NCBI GenBank assembly: GCA_016179685.1
Contig: JACPCR010000111.1
Location: 1-64,000, forward strand
DNA: 64,000 nt
Reading direction: 5' to 3'
Source: Planctomycetota bacterium
GTDB lineage: Bacteria; Planctomycetota; PUPC01; JACPCR01
Below, piece after piece: positions 49,984 through 59,413 of the stretch (its first letter is position 1; each line of letters starts with the position of its first letter). The position numbers and the translations under genes were made by a program. The notes under the pieces are model-generated. The model was not told where the DNA came from, did not search any database, and saw only the letters and a program-made list of their open reading frames with translations.

Positions 49984-51900
49984 TCAGGTCTCGATGAGAT
50001 GGTCGCTCACAAAGCGCGTGACCTTGCTATACTGCGGTTCGTTGGCGCGGTAATGCTGCCGTTGATAGAGCGGGCAATGTCGGCCGCCCGGCTGTATCGA
50101 GACGACGTCATTGCCCTTGCGCACGAGAGTATAGCGGCGCTTCTCGATGCTGACACGGCTCACGCGCTCGGAAATGGGAAAAGTCAGGGTGGCCAGGTCG
50201 CCTGACTGGACTGCTCCGACCTCTGCATAACGCCCCTGCCAGGACAACGAACGGTCCCCTCCATTGACCTTGCAGCGCGTCTCGGCGGGCGAAACCCACT
50301 CGGGAATCCGAATCGACAGGTCACTGGCGTGCTTGACCCTGATGTCGACCCGGCCCTCGAAAGGAATGTAGCTGTCCACGTCGGCCCAGGGCGACGCGCG
50401 GTTCATCAGCAAGTTGACGCGCAGCTTGCCATCGCGGAAACGCAGGATGCGCTCCCATGCCCAGTACAGAACCTTAGCGCCATTGGCAGTGCAGCAATGG
50501 CCAATGCCATGGGCATGGTCGCCGGAGTAGAGGTCGTTGGGATTCTGGGACCCGGCAAAAGCGCCGACAATGCGCTCGGCCACTCGGTCGGTGCTGCCGT
50601 AGGGGCCGAGCTTGGCCCCGGGGACGCCCTGGATGCTGTGAATCCAATCCGTTCGGACGAATTGGGATTCGGCCAGGTGGTTGCGAATCCATCGGTCGGC
50701 ATCATCCCACGTGTCGGCCCAACCGGCCTCGCCCAGCCGTAGAGCCATCGCGATCATGTCCGTGGCCTGGCACGTCTCGCCGTGCATCTCGGAGGCGTAG
50801 ACCTGGGTCCACTCCGGGAAGAAGCCAAGCAGCGCGGCGCCGGGAGCCCGGCTGACCCGGTAAGAGGCGTCGATCCCCTGGTCGGCCAGTAGCCCCTTGG
50901 CCCATTCGTATGAAGCCAGGACGAAAGGGATGTCCCGGGCATCGCCCGTGGCCTCCGCGTATTCGATCATCGCCAGCAGCGTACGGGCATGGGCATGGAA
51001 ATGGGCCATCTCCAGTCGCCCCGCGGATGAATGGAAGGCCCCCTCCTGGCCGAAGAAATGCCGGCGCAAGTAATTCAGGTACCTGCCCGCAGCGCTCAGG
51101 GCCGCCTCGTAACCTGTCATCTTGTAAGCCTGCACTAAGGCGTGAGGGATGATGGACCCCTCGCACTCGAAGGGTATCGTCGGAGCAGTCGCGCCCTCGG
51201 GCGCGTGCCGGTCAGCAATCATCACCGACGGCCAAACGTAAGCTATGTCCTCCTTCTGCACCATGAGCGAGACCAACGCGTCCGCGAGGCGGCGGACGGC
51301 GTCCGTCCAGAACGGCTCGTGGCTTCGCCGGGCCACCACCGAGAGGCCGCCCAGCAGCGTGGCCGTGCCAAAAGGCGAGAGTTCCTGTCCACCCTGGGCC
51401 AGTGCACGAGAAAGCGAATCCTCCAGCGCCGCGGGCGGATACCAATCGTAGGCCCAGGGCCGGCCATTCAGCGGCGTGTAGACCAGCCCGTCGGGCCCCT
51501 GCATCTTCAGCGCCGTTTCCAGCCACCCCTGCTCGACGTGGAGATTCTGCTCGCTCCCGCTCATCAGGCGGGCAAGATTCAACGCCATGATGAACTTCCC
51601 GAATAGCGAGGTCTGCCAGCACTGGTGGATCATCTGCGGCGGCTTCGACTGGAAGACCACAATCGGATAAATCTCGTAGTCCGCCAGGGAATCCGTGCAT
51701 TCCGTCAGGGCGTTCACCGCCAGCCGGGCGCGCTCGGCCAGGTCCAGAGTGTCGGGCACAGTGGTCTCGTAGCGCCGTCCCTCGTAAGGCGGAAGCGTGA
51801 CCCTCGGAATGTCCCGCCGGATGTAGCCGATCCGATCCCCTGGCTTCCAGCCCTGGTTCATCCCGGCGAAGCCTTCCGCGTGCGTCTTAGCCCGGCTCAT
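49984..51900 (-). CDS. GH127-like (DUF1680) glycosidase
   Basis: 638 residues, an (alpha/alpha)6-barrel. The hallmark HAHGIGHCCTANGAKVLYWA carries the paired Cys region that holds the nucleophile in GH127 beta-L-arabinofuranosidases. Other family-like segments are QCWQTSLFGKFIMALNLARL and AHFHAHARTLLAMIEYAEAT. The C-terminal ~130 residues are a beta-sandwich. No signal peptide is visible, so it may act on imported oligosaccharides. Its ATG overlaps the stop of the GH29-like gene (ATGA). A related GH class is possible because similarity is judged by eye. Confidence 0.75.
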   Translation of the reverse strand: MSRAKTHAEGFAGMNQGWKPGDRIGYIRRDIPRVTLPPYEGRRYETTVPDTLDLAERARLAVNALTECTDSLADYEIYPIVVFQSKPPQMIHQCWQTSLFGKFIMALNLARLMSGSEQNLHVEQGWLETALKMQGPDGLVYTPLNGRPWAYDWYPPAALEDSLSRALAQGGQELSPFGTATLLGGLSVVARRSHEPFWTDAVRRLADALVSLMVQKEDIAYVWPSVMIADRHAPEGATAPTIPFECEGSIIPHALVQAYKMTGYEAALSAAGRYLNYLRRHFFGQEGAFHSSAGRLEMAHFHAHARTLLAMIEYAEATGDARDIPFVLASYEWAKGLLADQGIDASYRVSRAPGAALLGFFPEWTQVYASEMHGETCQATDMIAMALRLGEAGWADTWDDADRWIRNHLAESQFVRTDWIHSIQGVPGAKLGPYGSTDRVAERIVGAFAGSQNPNDLYSGDHAHGIGHCCTANGAKVLYWAWERILRFRDGKLRVNLLMNRASPWADVDSYIPFEGRVDIRVKHASDLSIRIPEWVSPAETRCKVNGGDRSLSWQGRYAEVGAVQSGDLATLTFPISERVSRVSIEKRRYTLVRKGNDVVSIQPGGRHCPLYQRQHYRANEPQYSKVTRFVSDHLIET

Positions 51901-52883
51901 GTGCGACTCCCCTCCCCCTTCACGCCCCTGCCGAGAACCTTCAGTTGTTCCACGAACCGCTGCGAGATCAAACCGCTCTTCTCGATAGGCACGTCCCAGG
52001 TGATCACCCCGCCCTTCGAGATCACGTGTTTCGTGTAGCCCAGGACCAGTTCATCCGGGAATCGAGGCTGGCCCCGACACCAGGACTCGCCGAGGTAACT
52101 CAGGATGTGAGAGCGCGCCGGGTGTCCCTTTCGTTCCACCCAGGGCCCCGGGCACTCGGGCAGAGCCGTTGAAATCTCGCCCGCGGTGTAGTCTTCATGC
52201 TTGGTATGACAGATGACCGGCATCACCACCCCCGGATTGAAGGCCACGATCGCGTCTGGGTTGCCCGCCTTCAGAGCCGCCGCGAAGCTGCAAAAATTGG
52301 GCTCATCCTCGTGCCGGTACATCTCGTCGGCAAAGTAGCAGCCGTCAATCCACCAGCCCCGTACCTTCTGCCCCCATCGGAGCGACCATTCCCGGATGAT
52401 CTCCTCCCATTTCCGCTGGAATTCGGTCAGACGCCTGCCGGTCCGCTTCTTGCCCCATCCATGCGGCCAGCCCCCCTCGAACCCCCATTCCCAGCCGAGT
52501 TGTTCGACGGCGGCCGCATCCGCCGCTGGGGCGCCGCTCGTAGCATAGACCAGCAGCTCGATGCCAAGGGGATTCAACGCCTCGTAAAGGTCCGAGACCA
52601 GGTCTCGCCGCGAGCACTTGCTGGGCTGGAGACCGACGTAACGATCGTACGCCGCATTGGGGGCCAGATAGTGCCCCGAATTTTGCCCGATCGTGATGAA
52701 AAAGTAAGGTGTCCCGATGGCTTCGAGCTGCGCCGCCAGACCCGCAACTTCGAAGGCATCGACCTGCGCGTCCCAGTCCTGAGCCGACATTTCCGTCCCG
52801 CCTTCGTTCCTCGGGTTCGGCCCCAGATAATGGCAAAACACTCCCCACCCGCATCGGGCAAACCAGTCGGTTCTTGATGGCAT
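51897..52883 (-). CDS. GH29-like alpha-L-fucosidase domain protein
   Basis: 328 residues. GH29 features are visible: WFARCGWGVFCHYL near the start, YFFITIGQNSGHYLAPNAAY, and VRGWWIDGCYFAD, whose Asp corresponds to the fucosidase nucleophile. The later region (GYTKHVISKGGVITWDVPIE) is also family-like. It is shorter than full GH29 enzymes, which carry an extra C-terminal domain, and has no signal peptide. It is the first gene of the operon, overlapping the GH127-like gene by 4 bp. Confidence 0.78.
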   Translation of the reverse strand: MPSRTDWFARCGWGVFCHYLGPNPRNEGGTEMSAQDWDAQVDAFEVAGLAAQLEAIGTPYFFITIGQNSGHYLAPNAAYDRYVGLQPSKCSRRDLVSDLYEALNPLGIELLVYATSGAPAADAAAVEQLGWEWGFEGGWPHGWGKKRTGRRLTEFQRKWEEIIREWSLRWGQKVRGWWIDGCYFADEMYRHEDEPNFCSFAAALKAGNPDAIVAFNPGVVMPVICHTKHEDYTAGEISTALPECPGPWVERKGHPARSHILSYLGESWCRGQPRFPDELVLGYTKHVISKGGVITWDVPIEKSGLISQRFVEQLKVLGRGVKGEGSRT

Positions 52884-53092
52884 CTTTTCCCCTCCTTAGA
52901 AAAACCGTTGACTTCTCAGGAAACTCGGGCAAATGGAGACAATTGCGTCAATAACTTCCCGTAATACAAACGGTTAGAAAAATGCTCGAACGATCTACCC
53001 GAACTGAGTGAAGCCCTGCACTTAAGCGAAGCGTATGATGCATGGCGAAGCGCTTGCCGTGTCCATTTCGATTCCGGTCGCTCGGCCACACC

Positions 53093-53114
53093 GGTCGGTT
53101 TGAGGCAGCGCTTC
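53093..53114 (+). repeat. 22-bp repeat, type G copy 1
   Basis: GGTCGGTTTGAGGCAGCGCT plus TC, identical to 63061-63082. It is 10 bp from the stop of the 2060-residue gene. The rest of the 52884-53123 gap is rich in gaagcg units and shows no gene. Confidence 0.8.
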
Positions 53115-53123
53115 ACTAGCCTA

Positions 53124-56100
53124 TCACAGACCCTCGCCTTCCCCTTCTTTCTCCTCGCCGGGTTCGTCGAACATCTCCTGCTCCTGCTCGGTCTCCGACA
53201 GCGGCCAGCCGTAAATCTCAACCTCAGAGCAACATTGACGCTCGTTGCCGGTCCAGATCGGCCAGAACCGCACCTTATCCGTCACAAAGCCCTCGGACAG
53301 CACGTCCATCTGCGCGTAACGGTCGCTCGGGTGTCTCAGAAAGCCCTCTCCCTGATGCCACGCGGGCCCTAGATGCCAGTCCCGCGCCGCTGGGTCCAGC
53401 CGCCGCACCAGGCACTTCCAGGTCTTGTTCACCCCATCCCACCCTTCAAGGAGATACTCTCGCGCCGTTTCCTCCGGCGTCGCCGGATTGAAATACACCA
53501 CCAGACACCCCAGTTTCTCCGGCTTGGGCAGCGTGATCTCCAAGTAGCCCTTGGGCAGGACGGCGCCCACATAGACGTCGCGGTTCGCCTGCACCTCCTT
53601 TTCGCTCGCCCACGCGCCCGTGACGTCGTAAGGCACCCCGTTCGTCAGCATCGTGGCCTCGAAGGAGGGCTTGAGGAACGCCGCCGTGCCGATGCTGCCG
53701 CTCGTGTGGCCCCAGGAAAGACTCTCGATCACCAGCTTCGGCACCACGGGGTCGGCCTTCTTTCCGACCAGCGACTCCGTGCTCGAGCCTGTGCCTGCGC
53801 CCGGCGCATAGGCCAGATTCGGCCTGGGAAACGACAGGTGGTGCAGGGCCGCGTCCCGCACCTCGACCCCGCCGCTGATGCACCTAGAAGTCAACTCAAT
53901 GGCTACGGCCTCGCCCCTCCTGGCTTTGAACAGCAGGTCGTAGATGTGCCAGCCGTCGATGAAGCCGTAACCTTCCGAGATGCCCCGGGCGTGCACCAAG
54001 ACGGCCTCTCCCTGGCTCACCCGCACCTCGAGGGTCCCGCCCGATGGCAAGGCTGGGAAGTGGAATCGAAAGGCGTAGAGTCCGGTTGAAGGCAGCGCCC
54101 GGGACCGGAATTCGCGGCCGGCCGCGCCGCCCTCGAGCAGATTGGCGGAACGCCGCACCCAGGCGGGAAGCCGCTCGATCAGGCCATCCACCGGCACGGG
54201 GATGGACGCCAACCGAAGTGTCTCCACCTCCGGCTCCTTCTGCGCCTGGATGAACTGAAAATAATCCGGGATGTAGATGTCGTCCGCGAGGGAATGCGCC
54301 CATTCCTCGCGCCCGTCCGGCGCGAAGCGGTGCACCCAGCCAGCGTTGCTGCCTGCGGCCAATCCGCCCCCGGGCAGGAACTTGACCTGGCTGCCGCCCT
54401 TCACGGGCAATTTCCGGACCACCTCCCCCGTTTCGAGATCGATGACGACAATCTGGTGGTCCCAGCATCCGACCGCGGCCAGCTTGCCGTTAGCAGATAT
54501 ATCCATGCTGGCGGTATCCATGGCCAGAGGAACCACAAGTCGCTCGCCTCCAGGGATTCTGAAGACTTGAACACGCTCCATCAGGTGCTCGCGGACGAGC
54601 GCGCATCGCCCGCCCGGCGCAATCTGCACCTCTCGCAATTCGCCTCCCACGGGTTGCTCGATGAGAACCTGCCCGGCCTCACCATAAATCTGAAGGTGGT
54701 CGCCGGACATCGTGGCCAGAAGGCTGCCATCCTCGGCAAAGCGCATCCCGGCGCTCGCCAGACCCTCCTTCTGCCAGAGACGCCGGCCCGTCTCGCCGTC
54801 CAGGACCACCGTGCCCGTGCGATAGTGCCAGTCCCGAAACCAATGGGACGTGTTCCCCTGGAAGACGGCGGCCACCCTCGACCCGTCCCGGCTGACCACC
54901 ATCGCCACCGGCTTGCGGATGTAGCGAACGTCTCTGAAGGTTTGGGCATCCTGCCGGTCGTCATAGTACCAAAGCAGGGAACCGTCCTCGGCGTGGCAGG
55001 CCAGCCCGCCGCTCATGCTGACCAGGTAGCGCATGCGCCCGTCCGGCAGGGCGTAGAAGAAATGTGCAGGCAGCCGTCCGGTGATGCGGCCGTCCTGGTC
55101 GAGCCGATATCGTGCCTCGCCGGTGGTGACCAGCATCTCCCTGGCGGCCGCGGCGACTCGGATGTCCCAGACCACGCGGCGTCCATAGGTCGTGCCCGCG
55201 AGGGCGGCCAGGCGCACCCGGCCTTCCCGGTCCAGGAGGAACACGTTCCGGTGGAAGCTATCGACGCCTGCGGCCACGAGATCGCCGTCCGGCGAGACCC
55301 CGAGGGCGTGCACGGGCTCGCCGGCCTTGCCCTCGAGGATGAGGTCGTGCTCCTCGAACGGGATTCCCTCGGATTTCGCCGGGGCCGAGCTGGCCGGCAG
55401 TCCCCAGCCTTCCCAGTCGTCCCAGGCCGTGGCCGAACCGGTCCGATCGAGGCAGGCGGCGGGCGGCCGGAACATCGTCCAGCGCGCGCCTGGGGCTGGC
55501 CGGGCCGGTGGCGGTCCGGCGGCGAGTCGCGCCAGGCCATCGAGCGCTTCCCCGAGCGCGCCTTCATCCGCGCGCACGAGCAGCACGTCCGATCCCCCCC
55601 AAAACGGTGAGGTGACGAGCTGCGCCAGGCTGCCGCCGGGGCCCGGAAGCACCGCCGTGCCGTCCCTCTGGAGATACGGAGAACGCTCGAGGACCTGCGC
55701 CAGCAGATTCCCATGCGCCGTCAACAGGACCAGGTTGCCCCGCACCATCGGCCACGGTCCCCACCGATCGTACCCCCGGTTGTCCTCCACGCGGATGCCC
55801 GTCTCCTTGCGGACGTCAAGTCCGCCCGGCTTCCAAGTCTGCGCGATGACGCGGCCACCCGCAAGCTTCTCGACCTGTTCGAGAAAGTCCCCGTCGTAAT
55901 ACCAGACCGTCGGATGCTTCTGCAGCATCTCCGGCACGATGCGGTCCACGCGGGCGTCCGAGCCCGCGGCCCGAAGAGCCTCCGCCAGCCGCTCCGCGGC
56001 CGGAGTCAGCCCCTCCTGGGCGCGGTCCAGCAGGATGCGGACGCCCTGGGCTTCCCGCAGGAACTCGCGCACCGCGGCCGGCTCGACCGTGAGATGGCGG

Positions 56101-59100
56101 CCCATCTCAGCCGCATGCAGAGCCGCCGGCCGTTCCGCCACCTCGAACTTCAGCCGGCGGCCACCCCCCGTCAGCAGTTCCCGGACCGACATCTCCCACG
56201 TGCCCTGTGGATCATTCGCCGCGACCTTCAGAAACTCCCGGAGCGTGCCCGAGCCGGTGCTGCGGTAAAGGCGATAGCGCTCCCGGCCATCGGGCAATCG
56301 GAGGACGACCTCGACAGGCACGGGGCCCCGGATCGGCTTTCCGGACACGCCGAGGAGGGTGGCGGCGTAGGCAAGCCTTTCGCCCTGGCCGGTGCTCGAG
56401 GAGACCTCGACCTCGAGCTGGCCCACCGGCTCCGGCAGCAGCAGGTACATCCGCCCGAATATGCCCCGAAGGTCCGCCGTCCACGCGTCACGACCGCCTC
56501 GGCGTTCGGCCTGCACCGCTCGCTGGTCAAACAGGTCGTAGACCGTCTTGCCCGCAGGCACAGACACCTGAAACTTCTCCGGGACGAAGTAGCGCTGCGC
56601 CCATTGCTCGGAGAACTCCCAGGGCGTCTTGTCGTTCAGCACGAACAGCATCTCCACGGGGCCCAGGGATAACCGGCCGAACGTGACGTCCGGCGTCTCC
56701 GCGTCCGCCCAAGGCTCGAGCCCGCAGGTCTCCTTCATGAACTTCCGGACCGGCTCGAAGGCCCTTTTCGCCTGCGATCGGAGGAAGTGATGGTCGACCG
56801 CGCCTGGGGCGGGCATCGGAGGCATCGCCCCACCAAAAGTGAAATCGAGCCGGCGCAGGCCCGGCAGGTCGAGCTTCACCGTCGTGTCGCCCGCGACGAT
56901 CCCGCCGGACCCGATGAACTTCTCCAGCGCATCCCTGACCGGCGGGATCACCCAGCTCGTCCCCTCCAGGACCAGCACACGCGTGCGTTCGAGCCTGCCG
57001 GCCAGGATGTCTTCGTCGGCCACCCAGACCGCGGGGTAATGCGCCTTGAGCAGTTCGATCCACGCCTGCTCCTTCCCGCCCCAGTAGGGACCCGTGGGCC
57101 CGAAACGGTCGTTGTAAAGCGCCACGGAGAAATCCCGGTCCAGAGCCAGGATCGTGTCTCCGAAGCGCCGTACGATCTCCCCGATCAAGGCCGTGCGCTC
57201 GGCCCGCCCATACTTCTGGAACTGGTTGAACCAGCTCTCGATGCCGTCGTTCCGCTCCCAGATCAGCGCATCGAAGCCGCCGGGCCAGAACCCCAGGCCC
57301 TCGATCTTCCGGCTGAGCGTGCTCAGCGCGACCTGGATGTGCTGCCCCCTCAAGCCCCACTCGCCCCCGTGCGCGTGCACCCACACGGGCTCGGTCTCCG
57401 GCAGACCCGCGCGGAACAGTTCCGCCGTCAGTTCGTTCTGGTAGGGGAAGCAGCCGCCGTCCGAATAGGCCTGCGTCGCACTCACGTCCAGCTCGCGGTG
57501 CGCCGTCGGTATGCGCCACCCGCCGCCGCCGGACTGCTGGGCAGCCGCGCCCCAGAGCTGAGGGTCCAGCCGCTTCAACGCCCGGCCCCAGCTCCGGTAA
57601 ATCCCCGGCAGCAGCGAGGCGACGTGCTCCGTCCGGTCCAGCGGCGGGTGCGGCTCGTCCCATGGCCTGCGCCACAGCGCCTCGTAGTTCTCCGTCATCT
57701 TGCCCATGTACGAGCCGAACCGCACTCCGCCCTTCAAGCCCAGCACCTCCCCGTCCCCGAGAATGTCGGCATCGTCGTGGTAGTCCAGCCCCAGGAAGTT
57801 CGGAAACCGCGCATACACTTGTGCGTACAGCATCATCAACCGGATATCGCGCTCCACGTCCCATTCGAGCGAGTGCTTGATGCAACGCTCCTCGCCGCCC
57901 CCGGGCTGGACCATGTAGCTCACCCGGTGCTCGAGCAGGGACTCCATCAGCGCCTCATCCGAATGCTTCGCATAGAATGCCTCCGCGGGCGGCAGAGCCG
58001 GCCGGTCCTCGACGTGCCCGCGGGCCGGATAGCCGCCCGCGGGTGGAAGGTGGTGGTTCTGCCCAATGTAGAGGTCGAAGCCCGCTCGCTCCAGCCTGCG
58101 GATCGAGTCCCGTGCCCGCGTGCCCCCGTCCTTCAGATGGTCCGACGCCCAGGACCAGATGTGGTAGTTCATGTGGCTCTGCCGGTGGCGGCCGATCAGG
58201 GTGAACCGGAAGGGATAACTGAGAAGCGCCGGAGCGCCCGACAGCCTCCGGGGCCCCGACGCGGCCGCCTCGAACGCCGTCCCCGGGCCATCCCCGGCCA
58301 CGATCCGGACTTCATAGGCCCCGGGCCGGAGCACGCCAGTCGGCAGCCGGAGGTGCGCCACCGCGGCACGGTCTCCGACCGGCCCGACCGAAAGGGCGAG
58401 CCCACCCAGCCGCAGGGGACGGCCGGGCTCGCCTCCATCCCCTCGTTCCATCTCAGCCAGTTCGATCCCGAGATCCCTCTCCACGGTCTCACGGCATCGC
58501 AGCACGCAGGAAAGCTCGATTTCCTCGCCTTCGAGAAATACCCCGCGGTCCCGGTCCGTGACAAGGCTCACCGAACCCGCCGCTTCCCCCGCCGCCGCCG
58601 CCAGCTCCGCCAGCGTCCGGCCCGTCGAACGGTGAACCGCCGAAAGTCCTGCCCGCACAGCCTCTGGAACAGCAGCAGGGGTGGCCGGCTGAACGAGGAC
58701 AACCCGTTCCTGGGGCCGCCCGTCGATGAGAATCCGCCCCGCACCATCCACCTCGAACACCGCCTGGTTCGCCCGATAGCGACCGGGGGGCAGATGGATG
58801 GTCAAGGCGAACAAGCCATGACCCTGATATCTCACTCCCCCCGCGTCCAGCAGCTCGAGGTTGAAAGGCAGCCAGCCCCCGCCATCGGCCGCGGAGGCCA
58901 CTTGAACGGGATGGCAGCGGATGACGTAAAGGCCTTCTTCGCCCGCCGCCGCCGGGGGCGTCTCCTGCATTTCGCCGTTCCGAATCAGGAACTTCTGTCC
59001 ACCCGGCCACACGACGTGCTCGCCTTCGGCCAGTTCCGCGGTGATGACGCCCATCTCCCTCAGTTCCGGCACACCCTCCTCATTCATCACCTCTTTCTTG

Positions 59101-59306
59101 TCCGGGCCGGCCTCGCCCAGCCGCAGCACCGGGTAGGCCTCCACCACCCGGCCCAGGGGACCCGGCATCTCCTTCAAGCCGTCCGTCACCAATTCCCCGG
59201 GCCGGTCCGCCTTCTCGAAGCGGACACGAACCTCCGTGCCGCCGATGGCCAGAGACAGCGAAACAAGCGCAACCAGCAAGACCAGCACCTCAATTCGGCT
59301 TCGCAC
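53124..59306 (-). CDS. Giant secreted multidomain protein (glycosidase-like, propeller, discoidin-like)
   Basis: 2060 residues, intact. The GTG start at 59306 has GAGGA 8 bp upstream, and the signal peptide is VLVLLVALVSLSLAIGG. After ~350 residues of beta-sandwich comes a barrel-like region (RLERAGFDLYIGQNHHLPPA, PNFLGLDYHDDADILGDGEV, FDALIWERNDGIESWFNQFQ), then a GATase-like segment near residue 760. Beta-sandwiches and a WD40/PQQ-like propeller follow (AGEPVHALGVSPDGDLVAAG, GTVVLDGETGRRLWQKEGLA, MDISANGKLAAVGCWDHQIV). The end is F5/8C-like (VYVGAVLPKGYLEITLPKPE) with an acidic tail. It may be a surface glycan-degrading or glycan-sensing machine; catalytic residues were not proven. Confidence 0.7.
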   Translation of the reverse strand: MRSRIEVLVLLVALVSLSLAIGGTEVRVRFEKADRPGELVTDGLKEMPGPLGRVVEAYPVLRLGEAGPDKKEVMNEEGVPELREMGVITAELAEGEHVVWPGGQKFLIRNGEMQETPPAAAGEEGLYVIRCHPVQVASAADGGGWLPFNLELLDAGGVRYQGHGLFALTIHLPPGRYRANQAVFEVDGAGRILIDGRPQERVVLVQPATPAAVPEAVRAGLSAVHRSTGRTLAELAAAAGEAAGSVSLVTDRDRGVFLEGEEIELSCVLRCRETVERDLGIELAEMERGDGGEPGRPLRLGGLALSVGPVGDRAAVAHLRLPTGVLRPGAYEVRIVAGDGPGTAFEAAASGPRRLSGAPALLSYPFRFTLIGRHRQSHMNYHIWSWASDHLKDGGTRARDSIRRLERAGFDLYIGQNHHLPPAGGYPARGHVEDRPALPPAEAFYAKHSDEALMESLLEHRVSYMVQPGGGEERCIKHSLEWDVERDIRLMMLYAQVYARFPNFLGLDYHDDADILGDGEVLGLKGGVRFGSYMGKMTENYEALWRRPWDEPHPPLDRTEHVASLLPGIYRSWGRALKRLDPQLWGAAAQQSGGGGWRIPTAHRELDVSATQAYSDGGCFPYQNELTAELFRAGLPETEPVWVHAHGGEWGLRGQHIQVALSTLSRKIEGLGFWPGGFDALIWERNDGIESWFNQFQKYGRAERTALIGEIVRRFGDTILALDRDFSVALYNDRFGPTGPYWGGKEQAWIELLKAHYPAVWVADEDILAGRLERTRVLVLEGTSWVIPPVRDALEKFIGSGGIVAGDTTVKLDLPGLRRLDFTFGGAMPPMPAPGAVDHHFLRSQAKRAFEPVRKFMKETCGLEPWADAETPDVTFGRLSLGPVEMLFVLNDKTPWEFSEQWAQRYFVPEKFQVSVPAGKTVYDLFDQRAVQAERRGGRDAWTADLRGIFGRMYLLLPEPVGQLEVEVSSSTGQGERLAYAATLLGVSGKPIRGPVPVEVVLRLPDGRERYRLYRSTGSGTLREFLKVAANDPQGTWEMSVRELLTGGGRRLKFEVAERPAALHAAEMGRHLTVEPAAVREFLREAQGVRILLDRAQEGLTPAAERLAEALRAAGSDARVDRIVPEMLQKHPTVWYYDGDFLEQVEKLAGGRVIAQTWKPGGLDVRKETGIRVEDNRGYDRWGPWPMVRGNLVLLTAHGNLLAQVLERSPYLQRDGTAVLPGPGGSLAQLVTSPFWGGSDVLLVRADEGALGEALDGLARLAAGPPPARPAPGARWTMFRPPAACLDRTGSATAWDDWEGWGLPASSAPAKSEGIPFEEHDLILEGKAGEPVHALGVSPDGDLVAAGVDSFHRNVFLLDREGRVRLAALAGTTYGRRVVWDIRVAAAAREMLVTTGEARYRLDQDGRITGRLPAHFFYALPDGRMRYLVSMSGGLACHAEDGSLLWYYDDRQDAQTFRDVRYIRKPVAMVVSRDGSRVAAVFQGNTSHWFRDWHYRTGTVVLDGETGRRLWQKEGLASAGMRFAEDGSLLATMSGDHLQIYGEAGQVLIEQPVGGELREVQIAPGGRCALVREHLMERVQVFRIPGGERLVVPLAMDTASMDISANGKLAAVGCWDHQIVVIDLETGEVVRKLPVKGGSQVKFLPGGGLAAGSNAGWVHRFAPDGREEWAHSLADDIYIPDYFQFIQAQKEPEVETLRLASIPVPVDGLIERLPAWVRRSANLLEGGAAGREFRSRALPSTGLYAFRFHFPALPSGGTLEVRVSQGEAVLVHARGISEGYGFIDGWHIYDLLFKARRGEAVAIELTSRCISGGVEVRDAALHHLSFPRPNLAYAPGAGTGSSTESLVGKKADPVVPKLVIESLSWGHTSGSIGTAAFLKPSFEATMLTNGVPYDVTGAWASEKEVQANRDVYVGAVLPKGYLEITLPKPEKLGCLVVYFNPATPEETAREYLLEGWDGVNKTWKCLVRRLDPAARDWHLGPAWHQGEGFLRHPSDRYAQMDVLSEGFVTDKVRFWPIWTGNERQCCSEVEIYGWPLSETEQEQEMFDEPGEEKEGEGEGL

Positions 59307-59413
59307 GTTTCAATTCCTCGTCCCATTGCCGGGCGCTTCCGCGCACGGACGATGCCCGGAAGGGCTTCGTCTACGCCCCTCATCCCTCGTACCCAATTTA
59401 CAAACTTCAATCT

